The notes under the pieces: model-generated
Database searches by the model: none
Told to the model about the DNA's origin: nothing
What the model saw: the letters and a program-made list of their open reading frames with translations, nothing else
Part shown: positions 25,037-34,072 of the stretch, piece by piece
Layout of the letters: each line of letters begins with the position of its first letter
How positions within the stretch are numbered: position 1 is the stretch's first letter
DNA from: an uncultured Kordiimonas sp.
GTDB lineage: Bacteria; Pseudomonadota; Alphaproteobacteria; Sphingomonadales; Kordiimonadaceae
Assembly (NCBI GenBank): GCA_947503625.1
Contig: CANNEK010000001.1
Location: forward strand, 1,048,152-1,112,151
Direction of reading: 5' to 3'
DNA: 64,000 bases
Translations under genes and position numbers: made by a program

Positions 25037-25693
25037 TTAGAACGGTTTAATCAATCCGAAATAGCCTGCAGTCAAGGTGCCCAGATATATCAACAAGACA
25101 GCGTTGTAGACCGGCTTCAAATGCTCGCTCAAAGCAGCATTGATTTCATCGCTCGCTCCTTCTGCTTCCAGTCTCATATAGTCCGCTATTGCCGGTTTGA
25201 ATGTAGCTTCAAGCCGTATAGCTGCGGCCGCAATAACAGCATAGGCAATCCATTTAACCGCGAGCCAGTAGGGCATAAGGTCATTGCCAGTCAGCGTCGC
25301 AATGCCCACGCCGCCCATTCCCAGAAACACAAGCGCATTGATACCAAGCTGAGCATGCATGGCCGCTTTTCCAGCAGGTGTCTGGCCTTGTGTTGCGATG
25401 CCAACCAACACAACCATCAGCCATACAGCGCCAATCAACCAACCAACAAGCGCTGGAACAATATCGACACCAATTGTGTTTGCCATGGAAACGCCCGTCG
25501 CAAATACGATGGGCACGGCGACACGCGGAGCCATGTCCAGCATCATGGCCACTTTCAATACCGTTAATCGCGTTTCCACGCTCAATTCACTTTTCTCGCT
25601 AAATTTCGCTCCAACAAAAACACCAATATCGGTTCCGAGCCAAAACACCCATGCAAGAACATGGACAAATATTATCAGGTCGTCGAAGGTCAT
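25037..25693 (-). CDS. Integral membrane protein of unknown function
   Basis: A 218-residue protein with about five or six hydrophobic helices: LIIFVHVLAWVFWLG, VPALVGWLIGAVWLMVVLVG, LGINALVFLGMGGVGIATL, WLAVKWIAYAVIAAAAI and a terminal VLLIYLGTLTAGYFGL. The opening HVLAWVFWLGTDIG resembles DUF2269/CopD-like membrane proteins, in which such a histidine can be a haem or metal ligand, but I cannot assign a family. GGGGA precedes the ATG. It is the third gene of a minus-strand unit after methyltransferase copy B and its small partner; copy A has no equivalent gene. Confidence 0.65.
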   Translation of the reverse strand: MTFDDLIIFVHVLAWVFWLGTDIGVFVGAKFSEKSELSVETRLTVLKVAMMLDMAPRVAVPIVFATGVSMANTIGVDIVPALVGWLIGAVWLMVVLVGIATQGQTPAGKAAMHAQLGINALVFLGMGGVGIATLTGNDLMPYWLAVKWIAYAVIAAAAIRLEATFKPAIADYMRLEAEGASDEINAALSEHLKPVYNAVLLIYLGTLTAGYFGLIKPF

Positions 25694-25724
25694 CTAATTA
25701 TCCCCTGAGTTTGGTGCAAATTGC

Positions 25725-26045
25725 TTATTTCCCGGAGTCAATCTCGGCTTGCCGGGAAGCTGGCGACTGATGGTCCGCATTCAACGCGCGAAAAGCATCC
25801 TGAAAAAATGCCTGTTGTTCGCCGGCGAGTTTTATCCGGGCCTCTTCCGGCAGCTCGATAGTTTCAAGCTCTTCAGCCGTTATCAGACCACTGCGCTCCA
25901 ACGCGTGCTCGAGTGCAAACAAACGCTCCTTTAACGCAAAATTCTCAGACATCAGCTCAAGCATCGCCGTCATAACGGCATCAATGGCAGGATCATCAAA
26001 AAAGTGTGGCCTTCGCCCTTTGGTATCCAGGTTTAGCTGAGGCAT
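25725..26045 (-). CDS. Small helical protein paired with methyltransferase, copy B
   Basis: The 106-residue protein is homologous by eye to the one at 24623: TKGRRPHFFDD matches AKGKRPQFLGD, then a charged coiled-coil stretch (ENFALKERLFALEHALERSG) and an acidic ELPEEARIKLAGEQQAFF segment. GGAGAA precedes the ATG. It starts 34 bases after the methyltransferase it accompanies, as in copy A. Its function is unknown; it is probably a subunit or scaffold for that enzyme. Confidence 0.7.
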   Translation of the reverse strand: MPQLNLDTKGRRPHFFDDPAIDAVMTAMLELMSENFALKERLFALEHALERSGLITAEELETIELPEEARIKLAGEQQAFFQDAFRALNADHQSPASRQAEIDSGK

Positions 26046-26079
26046 TGTTCAGTTCTCCATCACATTGAGGAATACAGTT

Positions 26080-27273
26080 TTACTTCCAGGCGCCAAAGCC
26101 AAACCACTGAACGCCCTCCGCGAGCCTGCCTGTCGTTTCATCAAAGGTCTGCTCTTCATTGACGGCCGCAACATATTCCGCATCGCTCATGTAGGTGTAT
26201 TGCGGCGTGATGAAAGACATCAGTTTATCATCCGAAAAACCCGCCTCAATGCATAGGTCAGAGACATTCTGATCACGGAATTTTTTGTAATATGGCTCGT
26301 TGTTATAATAAGCATCCCAGTCCAGATAGAAGCTGTCATACGGCGCCATTTCATCGTTTGGTGGAAGCTCCATATGCAGCATAAGCCCGCCCGGGCGCAA
26401 AACCCGGCGCGCTTCCGCCAATGCCAGTTTGATGTCTTTCAGGGGCAGCTCGTGCAGAAACATGGACGAAAACACAACATCGAACGAATTGTCAGGATAG
26501 TCGAGCTTCGTGGCGTTCATCTGCTTGAAATGCACTGGCACACCTTGGGATTTTGCCCTGGCATGAGCATACCGCAAGCACGGTGCCGCTACGTCAATGC
26601 CTGTAACCGCCGCATCAGGATACACAGTTGCCCACGCGCAGGTATTGTGTCCGATCGTGCAACCAAGGTCCAATACATTACGCGGCTTGAAATCGGGGTG
26701 TTTCACGCGCACATAATTCGCCATTGAATGACCAATGTCATCGAGGTTCGCACCCATCATACCAAACGAGAATATGTTAAGGCCCTGATCATAGAGAGCG
26801 CCAGCGGCGCAGTCCTCAGGATTCGTTTCCGTGTGATAGCCGCCCGGCGCCAGATGCACATCAATTGCTGCCACATTTTTAGGAAGCTCCAGTGCTTCAT
26901 CAAGTTCAAGGCTTCCATCAACAGCACTGCTCGCAGATTGCACGCCAGCAAGCTTTTCATCGAACTCATCACTGTTTTCGTTAAGCGCACGCCCCACGGA
27001 GCGCCAAACCATTTCCTGCGCGCAGTAACGCATGGAGCTATAGAAACGAAAATAGTTGTCTTGCTTCATGGCCTTGTGAACATCGACACCATCCTTCGGG
27101 GCAGCACCGGTCGCACGAAGAAAGTCAGGTTCAACTTTCTCCTCAAAGCGTGACTTCATGGTATTTGCCATGTCGTTCAGGACGTATGCCCGCAGTCCAA
27201 ATACGAAGTCTTGCTGAGCCGCCTGCCTGCGACTTCCACGAACATACAGATCATGTTTTAAAGGGACTGGCAT
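26080..27273 (-). CDS. Class I SAM-dependent methyltransferase-like protein, copy B of a duplicated module
   Basis: Starting at the ATG preceded by GGAAGGAACGC gives 397 residues; an ATG five codons earlier lacks a ribosome site. The protein shares the plan and unusual motifs of the one at 23422: GGYHTET, LDLGCTIGHNTCAW in place of GxGxG, AVTGIDVAAP, FDVVFSSMFLHE, WDAYYNNEP, and a C-terminal WFGFGAWK. It has the same roughly 180-residue helical N-terminal domain. The SAM pocket looks usable. The two copies face each other across the hairpin at 25007, so they are an inverted and diverged duplication rather than tandem copies. Confidence 0.75.
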   Translation of the reverse strand: MPVPLKHDLYVRGSRRQAAQQDFVFGLRAYVLNDMANTMKSRFEEKVEPDFLRATGAAPKDGVDVHKAMKQDNYFRFYSSMRYCAQEMVWRSVGRALNENSDEFDEKLAGVQSASSAVDGSLELDEALELPKNVAAIDVHLAPGGYHTETNPEDCAAGALYDQGLNIFSFGMMGANLDDIGHSMANYVRVKHPDFKPRNVLDLGCTIGHNTCAWATVYPDAAVTGIDVAAPCLRYAHARAKSQGVPVHFKQMNATKLDYPDNSFDVVFSSMFLHELPLKDIKLALAEARRVLRPGGLMLHMELPPNDEMAPYDSFYLDWDAYYNNEPYYKKFRDQNVSDLCIEAGFSDDKLMSFITPQYTYMSDAEYVAAVNEEQTFDETTGRLAEGVQWFGFGAWK

Positions 27274-27385
27274 TTGCGTTCCTTCCATACTTTCAATACA
27301 TGTGCTTCGGCATTTCTACAGCCCTGTATCCCTTGCTTCAAGGTCCGGCCCAACCTTGCGCGCTCAATCGGCGGCGTCAAAGCCG

Positions 27386-27580
27386 TCATTGCGCGGCTCT
27401 TAATGGCTGCTCCACAAGGTCAAGCTCTTTCTTGCGATCACGTTTCCAGCGATAGTAAGTTCCCAGACAAATACCCACGCGCGAGCAGGCGACACCGATT
27501 GAAAGCCCACGTTTTCTGCTGACTGCTATTTGCTCGAGGATGTCCTGAACCTGCGCTTCCGTATATTTGCTTCCCATCAC
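27386..27580 (-). pseudogene. IS3-type OrfA-like helix-turn-helix remnant
   Basis: A 64-codon frame begins with KYTEAQVQDILEQIA and has a helix-turn-helix of the transposase OrfA type (GVACSRVGICLGTYYRWKRD). No OrfB, terminal repeats or target duplication were found in the 110 bases before the next gene. It is most simply the leftover of an insertion sequence. A small domesticated DNA-binding protein is possible. The rest of the 27274-27648 gap has no recognisable content. Confidence 0.5.
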
Positions 27581-27648
27581 CGGTAAAGGGCTCCTTGACC
27601 AGTTGGCTTATCTTCCAAGAACTTCTGTGCGAACCGTGCTGCCATGAG

Positions 27649-28884
27649 CTACTTTTGCATCCCTTCAACACTGTCAATCGCCCGCACAATTGTATTGGGT
27701 ATTGCGGATTCGTCCCATTTCGCAGGCCACGTGCGCCCTGCCCGCAAAATAACCAGATCGCGTGACGGCACGACCCACACCCGCTGGAAACCAAATCCAT
27801 TCATCTGGAACGTATCTTTCGCCACATATTGCTCACTGGCCCATGAATAGTTAGGCGATACATCAGCCGGAAAATCAGCTTCGACATTTCTGTCGCCCAG
27901 CCAGGTTTGATATCCGTAACCGTCCGAGGTTTCAGCCGGAGTAATCATTTGATCAATCCATGATGCCGGGACTATCTGTCTGCCTGCGTATTGCCCTTTA
28001 TCCCTTAGCATCATGCCAATACGCAGAAAATCCATTGGCCTTGAAAGGATGCAACAAGACATCATGACCGACCCACCGGGTCTGTCCAGATACATATCAG
28101 CGTCACGCAGTCCAAGCGGCTGCCATATAGTCTCGGCGAGCCACGTTACATAGCGTCTGGACGTTGCGACAGTGAGCAAATGGCCCAACAGAGTGGTTTC
28201 ATTGTTGTTGTAATCCCAGCGGGCACCCGGCGGATCGACAAGTTCAAGGCCCAAAATGGGTTCAATGAAGTCGCTACCAAGATGCTGTCTTACAGCAGGG
28301 TTTTCTGCCGAAACTTCCATGCTGGAACTGATTTGCGCAAGGCCCCCAGACATCTGAAGCAAGTTTTTAACGGTAATTGCGCCGCGTGGATCATCCTTGA
28401 GATATGAAAAATATCTGTCAATTCGATCATCAACAGATTGGATGTAACCGTCGCGGACTGCGGCGCCAACCGCAAGAGCCAGTAAAGTTTTTGACATAGA
28501 TTGGGGATTAAAGCGTGTATCCCGCCCAACGCCCTGGTCGTAATACTCCAGTTCGATATGATCACCGCGCACTACAATCAACGCCATACTGTCTTTAGAG
28601 ATTGCATATGCCTTGGCCACTTCAAGAGCACCATCCGGAATGGTGCGCCGCGTTGGTGTCGCAACTAGCGGGTCAGGCAGATTGCCACCCTCCAGTTTTT
28701 CTGTCGGCGCAAACCAATCTGTCGGCGTTGTAAGCGGATCATAACCACCCGCCATGTAACTCTGTAAACGGTTCTTGAATATGGTGTCCGTAGGTGGGTT
28801 ATCTGCCGCAAACGCAGAGCTAAAAAAAGAAGCTGTGCCGGCAATGGTCACCAGCACAGCGCTTTTTCCAGCCCAATTCGCCAT
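27649..28884 (-). CDS. Exported serine hydrolase of the class C beta-lactamase/EstB/NylB fold
   Basis: The 411-residue protein has a Sec-type signal ending near SSAFAADN (about residue 27). The catalytic set of the penicillin-recognising fold is visible: the nucleophile motif SMSK (S129, K132) and the tyrosine motif YNN (225-227). The later lysine motif is less clear. Full-length relatives include 6-aminohexanoate-dimer hydrolases and esterases rather than antibiotic-resistance enzymes. It follows the TonB-dependent receptor after only 12 bases. The pair suggests that an imported or surface-bound ester or amide is cleaved in the periplasm. Confidence 0.85.
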   Translation of the reverse strand: MANWAGKSAVLVTIAGTASFFSSAFAADNPPTDTIFKNRLQSYMAGGYDPLTTPTDWFAPTEKLEGGNLPDPLVATPTRRTIPDGALEVAKAYAISKDSMALIVVRGDHIELEYYDQGVGRDTRFNPQSMSKTLLALAVGAAVRDGYIQSVDDRIDRYFSYLKDDPRGAITVKNLLQMSGGLAQISSSMEVSAENPAVRQHLGSDFIEPILGLELVDPPGARWDYNNNETTLLGHLLTVATSRRYVTWLAETIWQPLGLRDADMYLDRPGGSVMMSCCILSRPMDFLRIGMMLRDKGQYAGRQIVPASWIDQMITPAETSDGYGYQTWLGDRNVEADFPADVSPNYSWASEQYVAKDTFQMNGFGFQRVWVVPSRDLVILRAGRTWPAKWDESAIPNTIVRAIDSVEGMQK

Positions 28885-28896
28885 TAACCTGACGAC

Positions 28897-31209
28897 CTAA
28901 AAGTCGTATTTTGCGCGGAAGTTAAACCGGCGTGGCTCGTTGTAGTAAACGGTACCGGCGAGAATAGCTGTCTGGATCACCTCATTGGTACAGTTGTTAC
29001 ACTCTGCGATCAACGACAAACGGTCGTCAAACAAGCTGAAGGCAACGGCCGCATTCAAATTGGTATAACTGTCGGCTAGAGCGAAACCGATGCCATTTGT
29101 AGAGATATTCTGGCTATCAACATACCGGTAGTTCACTGATGGCTGCATAGATACACCGTCACTTATCTGCATCCGATAATTCGCACCAATGTTGAACGTA
29201 ACATCAGGCGTCCGGGTCGGGTCTGCGATTTCACAATTGCCATCCACGATACCCAATCCAACGGTCCCGGGGACTCCGGCCAGACAATCAGCCACCTGTT
29301 GTTGAATAGGCGCACCGGGTTTCTGCTCACCATCTTGCAGACCAAGCGACGTGTATAGGTTCAGGCCCTGAACGGGGACAGCTGTGATCTCAAGTTCAAT
29401 GCCTTTGTTTTCAAGGTCAGCAAAGTTATTGGTGATGAACGCAATTGAACCATCAGCGCGGGTGAAGGCGGACGGCACCTGGAAATCTTCAACATCCATA
29501 TAGAAGGCCGTCAGATTTATCCTCAAACGATTATCCAGCCATTCAGACCGGAAACCCGCTTCATAGGACCAGACTTTTTCGGCCGTGAAAGCGGTCGCTT
29601 CGGTCGGAGCTGTGGCGCGCGCGTTCCAGCCACCAGATTTGAATCCCCGAGTAGCAGACGCAAAGACCATAAAATCATCATTGGCTCGGTACTGCAGGGC
29701 AAACCGGGGGGTCAGCTCTTTTTCCACGAGGGTAGTTGGAATACCGGCCGCTGTGAGATTGGCGTTTGTCAGCTCGGCCTCGGGGGCGGTTGGGAAAACG
29801 ACGAGATTTGGCAGCCCCGCAGCTAGCAAGTCGTTCTCGGTGTCAGTAAAGACGATGTCTTTTTCCTCACGCGTCCACCGAATGCCTGCAGTGAAGATCA
29901 GCTTCTCGGTGATCGAATAATCACCCTGAACATAGCCTGCATAGGTTGTGAGATCGTTCTCAATCTGGCGGTCCGCCAGTACGAGGTTACCAAATGGCAA
30001 AGCGAAGACATCTGTCAGGTCGGTGATGTTGTCTTCCTGGAAAAGATACACACCAGCCACAAGGCTCAGATTTTCAATAGCATCATCGCTTGAATATTTC
30101 AGTTCTTGCGAATGCTGGTTGTGCTGTCCCTGGTTGGCAATGGTGAAACCACCCTGGGCTCCAGTTCCATCAAAGAAATCAATAATAAAGTCCTGAGAAA
30201 GCTCGCGGTAAGAACTGATCAGTTCGAAAGTACCAATATCCGTGCCCCAGTTCAGTTTGGACGTAAGCCCCCAACTTTCAACGTTATTGCCAAGACCTTC
30301 ACCCTGCGAGAGCTGTTCCACGCTACCTGTCGTTGGCGTTGCGCGAATGCCGGTCTGAGAAAAACGATTTGTTGAGTTACCACTTGGCGGGCCATCAAAA
30401 ACTGTCTGACCGGAAAACGAACTGACGATATTTGCGCTCTCGTCATCGACATACTCAAGACTCAAATCCCACGTCAGAGCTTCAGACTTAACGCGCAGAT
30501 CTCCCCGCACGCCCCAGGTTTTTTCGCCATTAAGCGTCTGGCCTGTTGTTGTATTTTCAACAAAACCATCACCATCGACAACAAATGCCGTTATCTTCGT
30601 TAATACATTTTCCGAAATTGGGGTATCAATTGTGCCTCGTGCCTGCCAACGGCCAAAGTCACCGTAACCGACCTCCAGGAAACCGCCTGCTTCTTCACTG
30701 GGCTTCCTCATGTGGACAGAAATGGCGCCACCAGTTGTATTACGACCGAACAGCGTTCCCTGTGGGCCCCTAAGAACTTCAACGCGCTCCACGTCAAAGA
30801 AGGCTACATTGTTGCCGTTTTGGCGGGCAATATAGACGTCATCAACATATGTACCCACCGGCGGATCAAATGTTGCAATCGATTCAGTGTTACCGATGCC
30901 TCTGAGATAATAAGAGTTAGCTGTTCCCAGGCCGGTGTTGTTCGCGCCAAACAGGTTTGGAATGTAATCGACTATATCAAGCGGCTCACCGATCTGGCGC
31001 GCATCAAGCTCTGCTGATGTAAAAGCACTCACAGCAACCGGCACATCCTGCAATGACGCGGCGCGGCGCTCCGATGTCACAATGATTTCTTCAAGGGCAA
31101 AATCATCGTCTGAGCTGTCCTGCGCGCTGGCCGCGCCTGTTAACGGCGCAGCCATCAGTGCAATTAGTGACAATGATCCAAAATAAGGTGATTTAAACTT
31201 ATGAGCCAT
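28897..31209 (-). CDS. TonB-dependent outer-membrane receptor
   Basis: The ATG at 31209 has GGGGAGG upstream and gives 770 residues; the longer TTG frame is not supported. A signal peptide ends near GAASAQDS. The TonB-box-like LEEIIVTSERR is followed by a plug domain (DVPVAVSAFTSAELDAR, VEVLRGPQGTLFGRNTTGGAI), then a 22-strand-type barrel ending in aromatic F (RRFNFRAKYDF). Receptors of this shape import siderophores, vitamins, glycans or aromatic compounds. No iron-uptake genes are nearby, so a carbon substrate handled with the downstream hydrolase is a reasonable guess. The divergent LysR regulator probably controls it. Confidence 0.93.
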   Translation of the reverse strand: MAHKFKSPYFGSLSLIALMAAPLTGAASAQDSSDDDFALEEIIVTSERRAASLQDVPVAVSAFTSAELDARQIGEPLDIVDYIPNLFGANNTGLGTANSYYLRGIGNTESIATFDPPVGTYVDDVYIARQNGNNVAFFDVERVEVLRGPQGTLFGRNTTGGAISVHMRKPSEEAGGFLEVGYGDFGRWQARGTIDTPISENVLTKITAFVVDGDGFVENTTTGQTLNGEKTWGVRGDLRVKSEALTWDLSLEYVDDESANIVSSFSGQTVFDGPPSGNSTNRFSQTGIRATPTTGSVEQLSQGEGLGNNVESWGLTSKLNWGTDIGTFELISSYRELSQDFIIDFFDGTGAQGGFTIANQGQHNQHSQELKYSSDDAIENLSLVAGVYLFQEDNITDLTDVFALPFGNLVLADRQIENDLTTYAGYVQGDYSITEKLIFTAGIRWTREEKDIVFTDTENDLLAAGLPNLVVFPTAPEAELTNANLTAAGIPTTLVEKELTPRFALQYRANDDFMVFASATRGFKSGGWNARATAPTEATAFTAEKVWSYEAGFRSEWLDNRLRINLTAFYMDVEDFQVPSAFTRADGSIAFITNNFADLENKGIELEITAVPVQGLNLYTSLGLQDGEQKPGAPIQQQVADCLAGVPGTVGLGIVDGNCEIADPTRTPDVTFNIGANYRMQISDGVSMQPSVNYRYVDSQNISTNGIGFALADSYTNLNAAVAFSLFDDRLSLIAECNNCTNEVIQTAILAGTVYYNEPRRFNFRAKYDF

Positions 31210-31570
31210 CAATCTGTCCTCCCCGATCAAGATGGTAGCGTTTTAAAGTGCCTGCTGGCTGGCCACATGAAAACTGCGGCCCTGGCCGTGCAAAGAGCTG
31301 GACTGCTTCCAGATTTTTTGGTCAACCCACTGATCAAAAAATCTCCAGTTTAATAAGACAAGCAGACTCGTTTATAATTATCAAAACTGTCATATTGATA
31401 TGCTGTTATGTCAACTAAATAAATACTGATTTATCGATAAGAGTACATTTTTTCCAAAAATTGCTGCCTTTATGTCATAACTTTCGCTTCTCATCCCCTG
31501 CCTACCCAAACTTAAGCATGGTTTTTCCATTACCGCTGTGTGAGTCTCTTGACGAATTTAATAAACAAAG

Positions 31571-31603
31571 TCTATTAATTAATTAGTAACTCTTATTAAT
31601 AAG
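31571..31603. promoter_or_regulatory. AT-rich palindromes upstream of LysR gene
   Basis: The 403-base gap between the divergent TonB receptor and LysR genes has no gene. Just before the LysR start are two palindromes: TAATTAATTA (31576-31585) and the perfect 12-base CTTATTAATAAG (31592-31603). LysR proteins bind such T-N11-A-type sites near their own promoters and those of divergent targets. Confidence 0.4.
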
Positions 31604-31612
31604 GTGTTCGAC

Positions 31613-32545
31613 ATGGATGTGCAGCGCTTACGTTTTTTTCTTGCTGTGATGGACTGCCATCATTTTGCACGTGCTGCGGAAAGTTTGGGAGTTTCACAAC
31701 CGGCAGTTACCCAGGCGATCAGCAAACTGGAAAAGGAACTCGACGTTAGCCTCTTTGATCGAGGCAGGTTTGGCGCCGTGCCCACAGAGTTTGCAACTAC
31801 TCTTGCCCAAAGGGCCAGACTGGTTATAGCAGAACTGGAACTGGCAAAAAGCGACATGGTAGCAATGAAAGGAGCGAAGAGCGGGAGACTTTCCATCGGC
31901 GTCGGGTTCAGTCTTGTGCCACGCCTCGCGCCTAACACGCTCGGTGAATTCATTCCGCGCCGGCCTGATATCGCGTTACGCTGCGAAGAAGGCAGCACCG
32001 CGCAGTTAAGTCCGAAGCTGCTTAGCGGCGACCTCGATTTAATGCTGGTTTCCCCCCCACCTTCCTATGTGTTTCACGAAGACATAAAATCGATACCCCT
32101 ATTCGATGAAGTGGATCAGCTCACTGTTCGAGAGGGGCATCCTCTAACGCTAAGAGATACCGTAGGTTTGAAAGACCTGAGAGAATTCCCCTGGATCGTC
32201 GCGCGCGAAATGGGATTATGGCGCAAATATCAGCAGGTCTTTCAGGATGCGGGCCTGACGCCACCAGATACTTTGTTTGAAACAACTTCGGTAGGCGTTG
32301 CGATTAATACGCTTATGAAATCAGACTGCGTGGCGGTTCTCGGAACCGAGATATCCAGCGTCTACAGCTCAAGGGAAGAGCTCGCTATATTGCCGATCGA
32401 TGACTTCACAACTCAGAGGCGCGCCTATTTTTGCTATCTGAGACGCAGCCCCCTGAGCGAGACATCCCAGAGTTTCCTGAGCATTCTGAAGAAGCACTGC
32501 CGTAAACTCTATGGCTCCCAGACGAACATGGTTTTACGAGACTGA
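31613..32545 (+). CDS. LysR-family transcriptional regulator
   Basis: From the ATG at 31613 the protein has 310 residues. The N-terminal winged helix is clear: MDVQRLRFFLAVMDCHHFARAAESL, then SQPAVTQAISKLEKELDVSLFDRG. The effector domain follows (GRLSIGVGFSLVPRLAPNTL, LDLMLVSPPPS). A GTG three codons upstream is an alternative. It is divergent from the TonB receptor/hydrolase unit and most likely an activator or repressor of it, responding to the imported compound. Confidence 0.9.
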   Translation: MDVQRLRFFLAVMDCHHFARAAESLGVSQPAVTQAISKLEKELDVSLFDRGRFGAVPTEFATTLAQRARLVIAELELAKSDMVAMKGAKSGRLSIGVGFSLVPRLAPNTLGEFIPRRPDIALRCEEGSTAQLSPKLLSGDLDLMLVSPPPSYVFHEDIKSIPLFDEVDQLTVREGHPLTLRDTVGLKDLREFPWIVAREMGLWRKYQQVFQDAGLTPPDTLFETTSVGVAINTLMKSDCVAVLGTEISSVYSSREELAILPIDDFTTQRRAYFCYLRRSPLSETSQSFLSILKKHCRKLYGSQTNMVLRD

Positions 32546-32640
32546 TCTCGACCTTGTGTGTGCCTAATAACCGGATACAAATATTACAATTTAACGCAGT
32601 AAAAACACGAAAACCCGACCTGCAACTTAAAAGCCCCCGA

Positions 32641-32687
32641 GAATTGCAATTCGCAGGTATTTAACGCTTGCATGTGCAAGTGCACAT
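32641..32687. promoter_or_regulatory. Two perfect palindromes ahead of the polysaccharide operon
   Basis: GAATTGCAATTC (32641-32652) is a perfect 12-base palindrome. ATGTGCA-AG-TGCACAT (32672-32687) is a perfect 7-base inverted repeat with a 2-base spacer. They lie 50-95 bases before the first gene of a 21-kb co-directional gene set, a suitable place for an operator. The regulator is unknown. Confidence 0.4.
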
Positions 32688-32734
32688 TACTACTGATGTT
32701 GCAGGGGTATATATACATATTTAGAGGTATTTTA

Positions 32735-34048
32735 ATGGGCATTCGCTATCGCCAGACCTGCCGTGTTTGTGGGTCTGAGAACCTGGAGCCAGTAATTGAT
32801 CTGGGTGATCAGTTTCTTCAAGGCTCTTTCGTTAAGGAAGGCATGCCGATGCCCCCAAAACGCAAGATACCGACGCAACTCGTACGCTGCGATGTTACAA
32901 AAAACGAAAATGGTTGTGGACTGCTGCAGTTGGCCCATTCTGTAGCACCCGATGTGCTTTATTATAATTATTGGTATCGCTCCGGTACAAACGCGACGAT
33001 GCGCCAGCACCTTGGCGATATTGTCTCAAAAGCTTCTACCATGCACAACGGACCAGTCCGCCGGGTTTTGGATATCGGTTGTAATGATGGTACATTGCTC
33101 AGCAACTATGGGGACGATGTAGAAAAATTCGGAGTGGACCCGTCAGACATTGCACGGGAAGTAAAACCGCCGGTTACGGTCATCAGTTCAGTTTTCCCTT
33201 CACCTGAAGTTTTTGGTACTGTCGGGGACAAGAAGTTCGATGTCATAACCTCAATTGCAATGTATTATGACCTTGAGGCTCCGGTTGATTTTGCAGAAGC
33301 AATTAAAGCGATGCTGGCACCCGAAGGGGTTTGGATTGTCGAAATGTCATACATGCCGCTTATGCTGGCACAAAACTCCTTCGACACGATCTGCCATGAA
33401 CATCTTGAATACTATAGTCTGGAAGTACTCGAATTCATTGCGGCCAAAGCGGGCCTGAAACCGGTTCGTGCTGAACTCAATGGGATAAATGGCGGAAGCA
33501 TCCGCCTGTACATGGCACATGCAGAGAATAATTCTTATGACGCACAAGAAGACCGAGACTATTTGCGCCACCTTCGTGTCAAAGAATTCGAACTGGAACT
33601 AGATACGGCAAAACCGTATCAAGAATTCCAGCAGAGAATTGAACAAAGCAAGCAGGAACTGCGCTCGTTAATCAATAGCGCGATACGAAAAGGTCAGCGT
33701 GTTCATATATACGGGGCGTCAACCAAGGGCAATGTTCTCTTGCAGTGGTACGGGCTTGATCACACTCTTATAGAGTGCGCAGCAGACAGAAACCCCGGCA
33801 AACACGGCTCCTATACGCTTGGTACAGACATCCCGATTGTTAGCGAAGAAGAGTCGAGATCGAAAAAGCCTGATTACTATCTTGTACTTCCATGGCACTT
33901 CAAAGCCGAATTCATTAAGCGTGAACGAGAACTGATCGAAAGCGGCACAAAAATGATCTACCCGCTGCCGACTGTACATGTTGTCGACATTGACAATATT
34001 GACGAAGCGCTGACTGAAGCCGAAAAATCCAATATTATCGAATTTTGA
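32735..34048 (+). CDS. Sugar C-methyltransferase-like protein with N-terminal zinc site
   Basis: The ATG at 32735 has GAGG upstream and gives 437 residues, the usual size of TylCIII/NovU-type enzymes. The N-terminus carries a zinc-binding pattern (TCRVCGSENL with a later RCDVTKNENGCGLLQL). A SAM-binding domain follows (RVLDIGCNDGTLLSNYG) with the family's CHEHLEYYSLEVLE stretch, then a C-terminal Rossmann-like region (RVHIYGASTKGNVLLQWYG). Such proteins C-methylate NDP-keto-deoxysugars, though many in polysaccharide clusters are untested. It is the first gene of the polysaccharide set, 24 bases ahead of a sugar dehydratase-like gene. Confidence 0.85.
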   Translation: MGIRYRQTCRVCGSENLEPVIDLGDQFLQGSFVKEGMPMPPKRKIPTQLVRCDVTKNENGCGLLQLAHSVAPDVLYYNYWYRSGTNATMRQHLGDIVSKASTMHNGPVRRVLDIGCNDGTLLSNYGDDVEKFGVDPSDIAREVKPPVTVISSVFPSPEVFGTVGDKKFDVITSIAMYYDLEAPVDFAEAIKAMLAPEGVWIVEMSYMPLMLAQNSFDTICHEHLEYYSLEVLEFIAAKAGLKPVRAELNGINGGSIRLYMAHAENNSYDAQEDRDYLRHLRVKEFELELDTAKPYQEFQQRIEQSKQELRSLINSAIRKGQRVHIYGASTKGNVLLQWYGLDHTLIECAADRNPGKHGSYTLGTDIPIVSEEESRSKKPDYYLVLPWHFKAEFIKRERELIESGTKMIYPLPTVHVVDIDNIDEALTEAEKSNIIEF

Positions 34049-34072
34049 CCTCTTATATATTGGGCTACAGGC

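Noticed and set aside
27649-28884. Beta-lactam resistance enzyme.
   Set aside because: SMSK and YNN fit the wider serine-hydrolase group, and linkage to a TonB receptor suggests nutrient processing.
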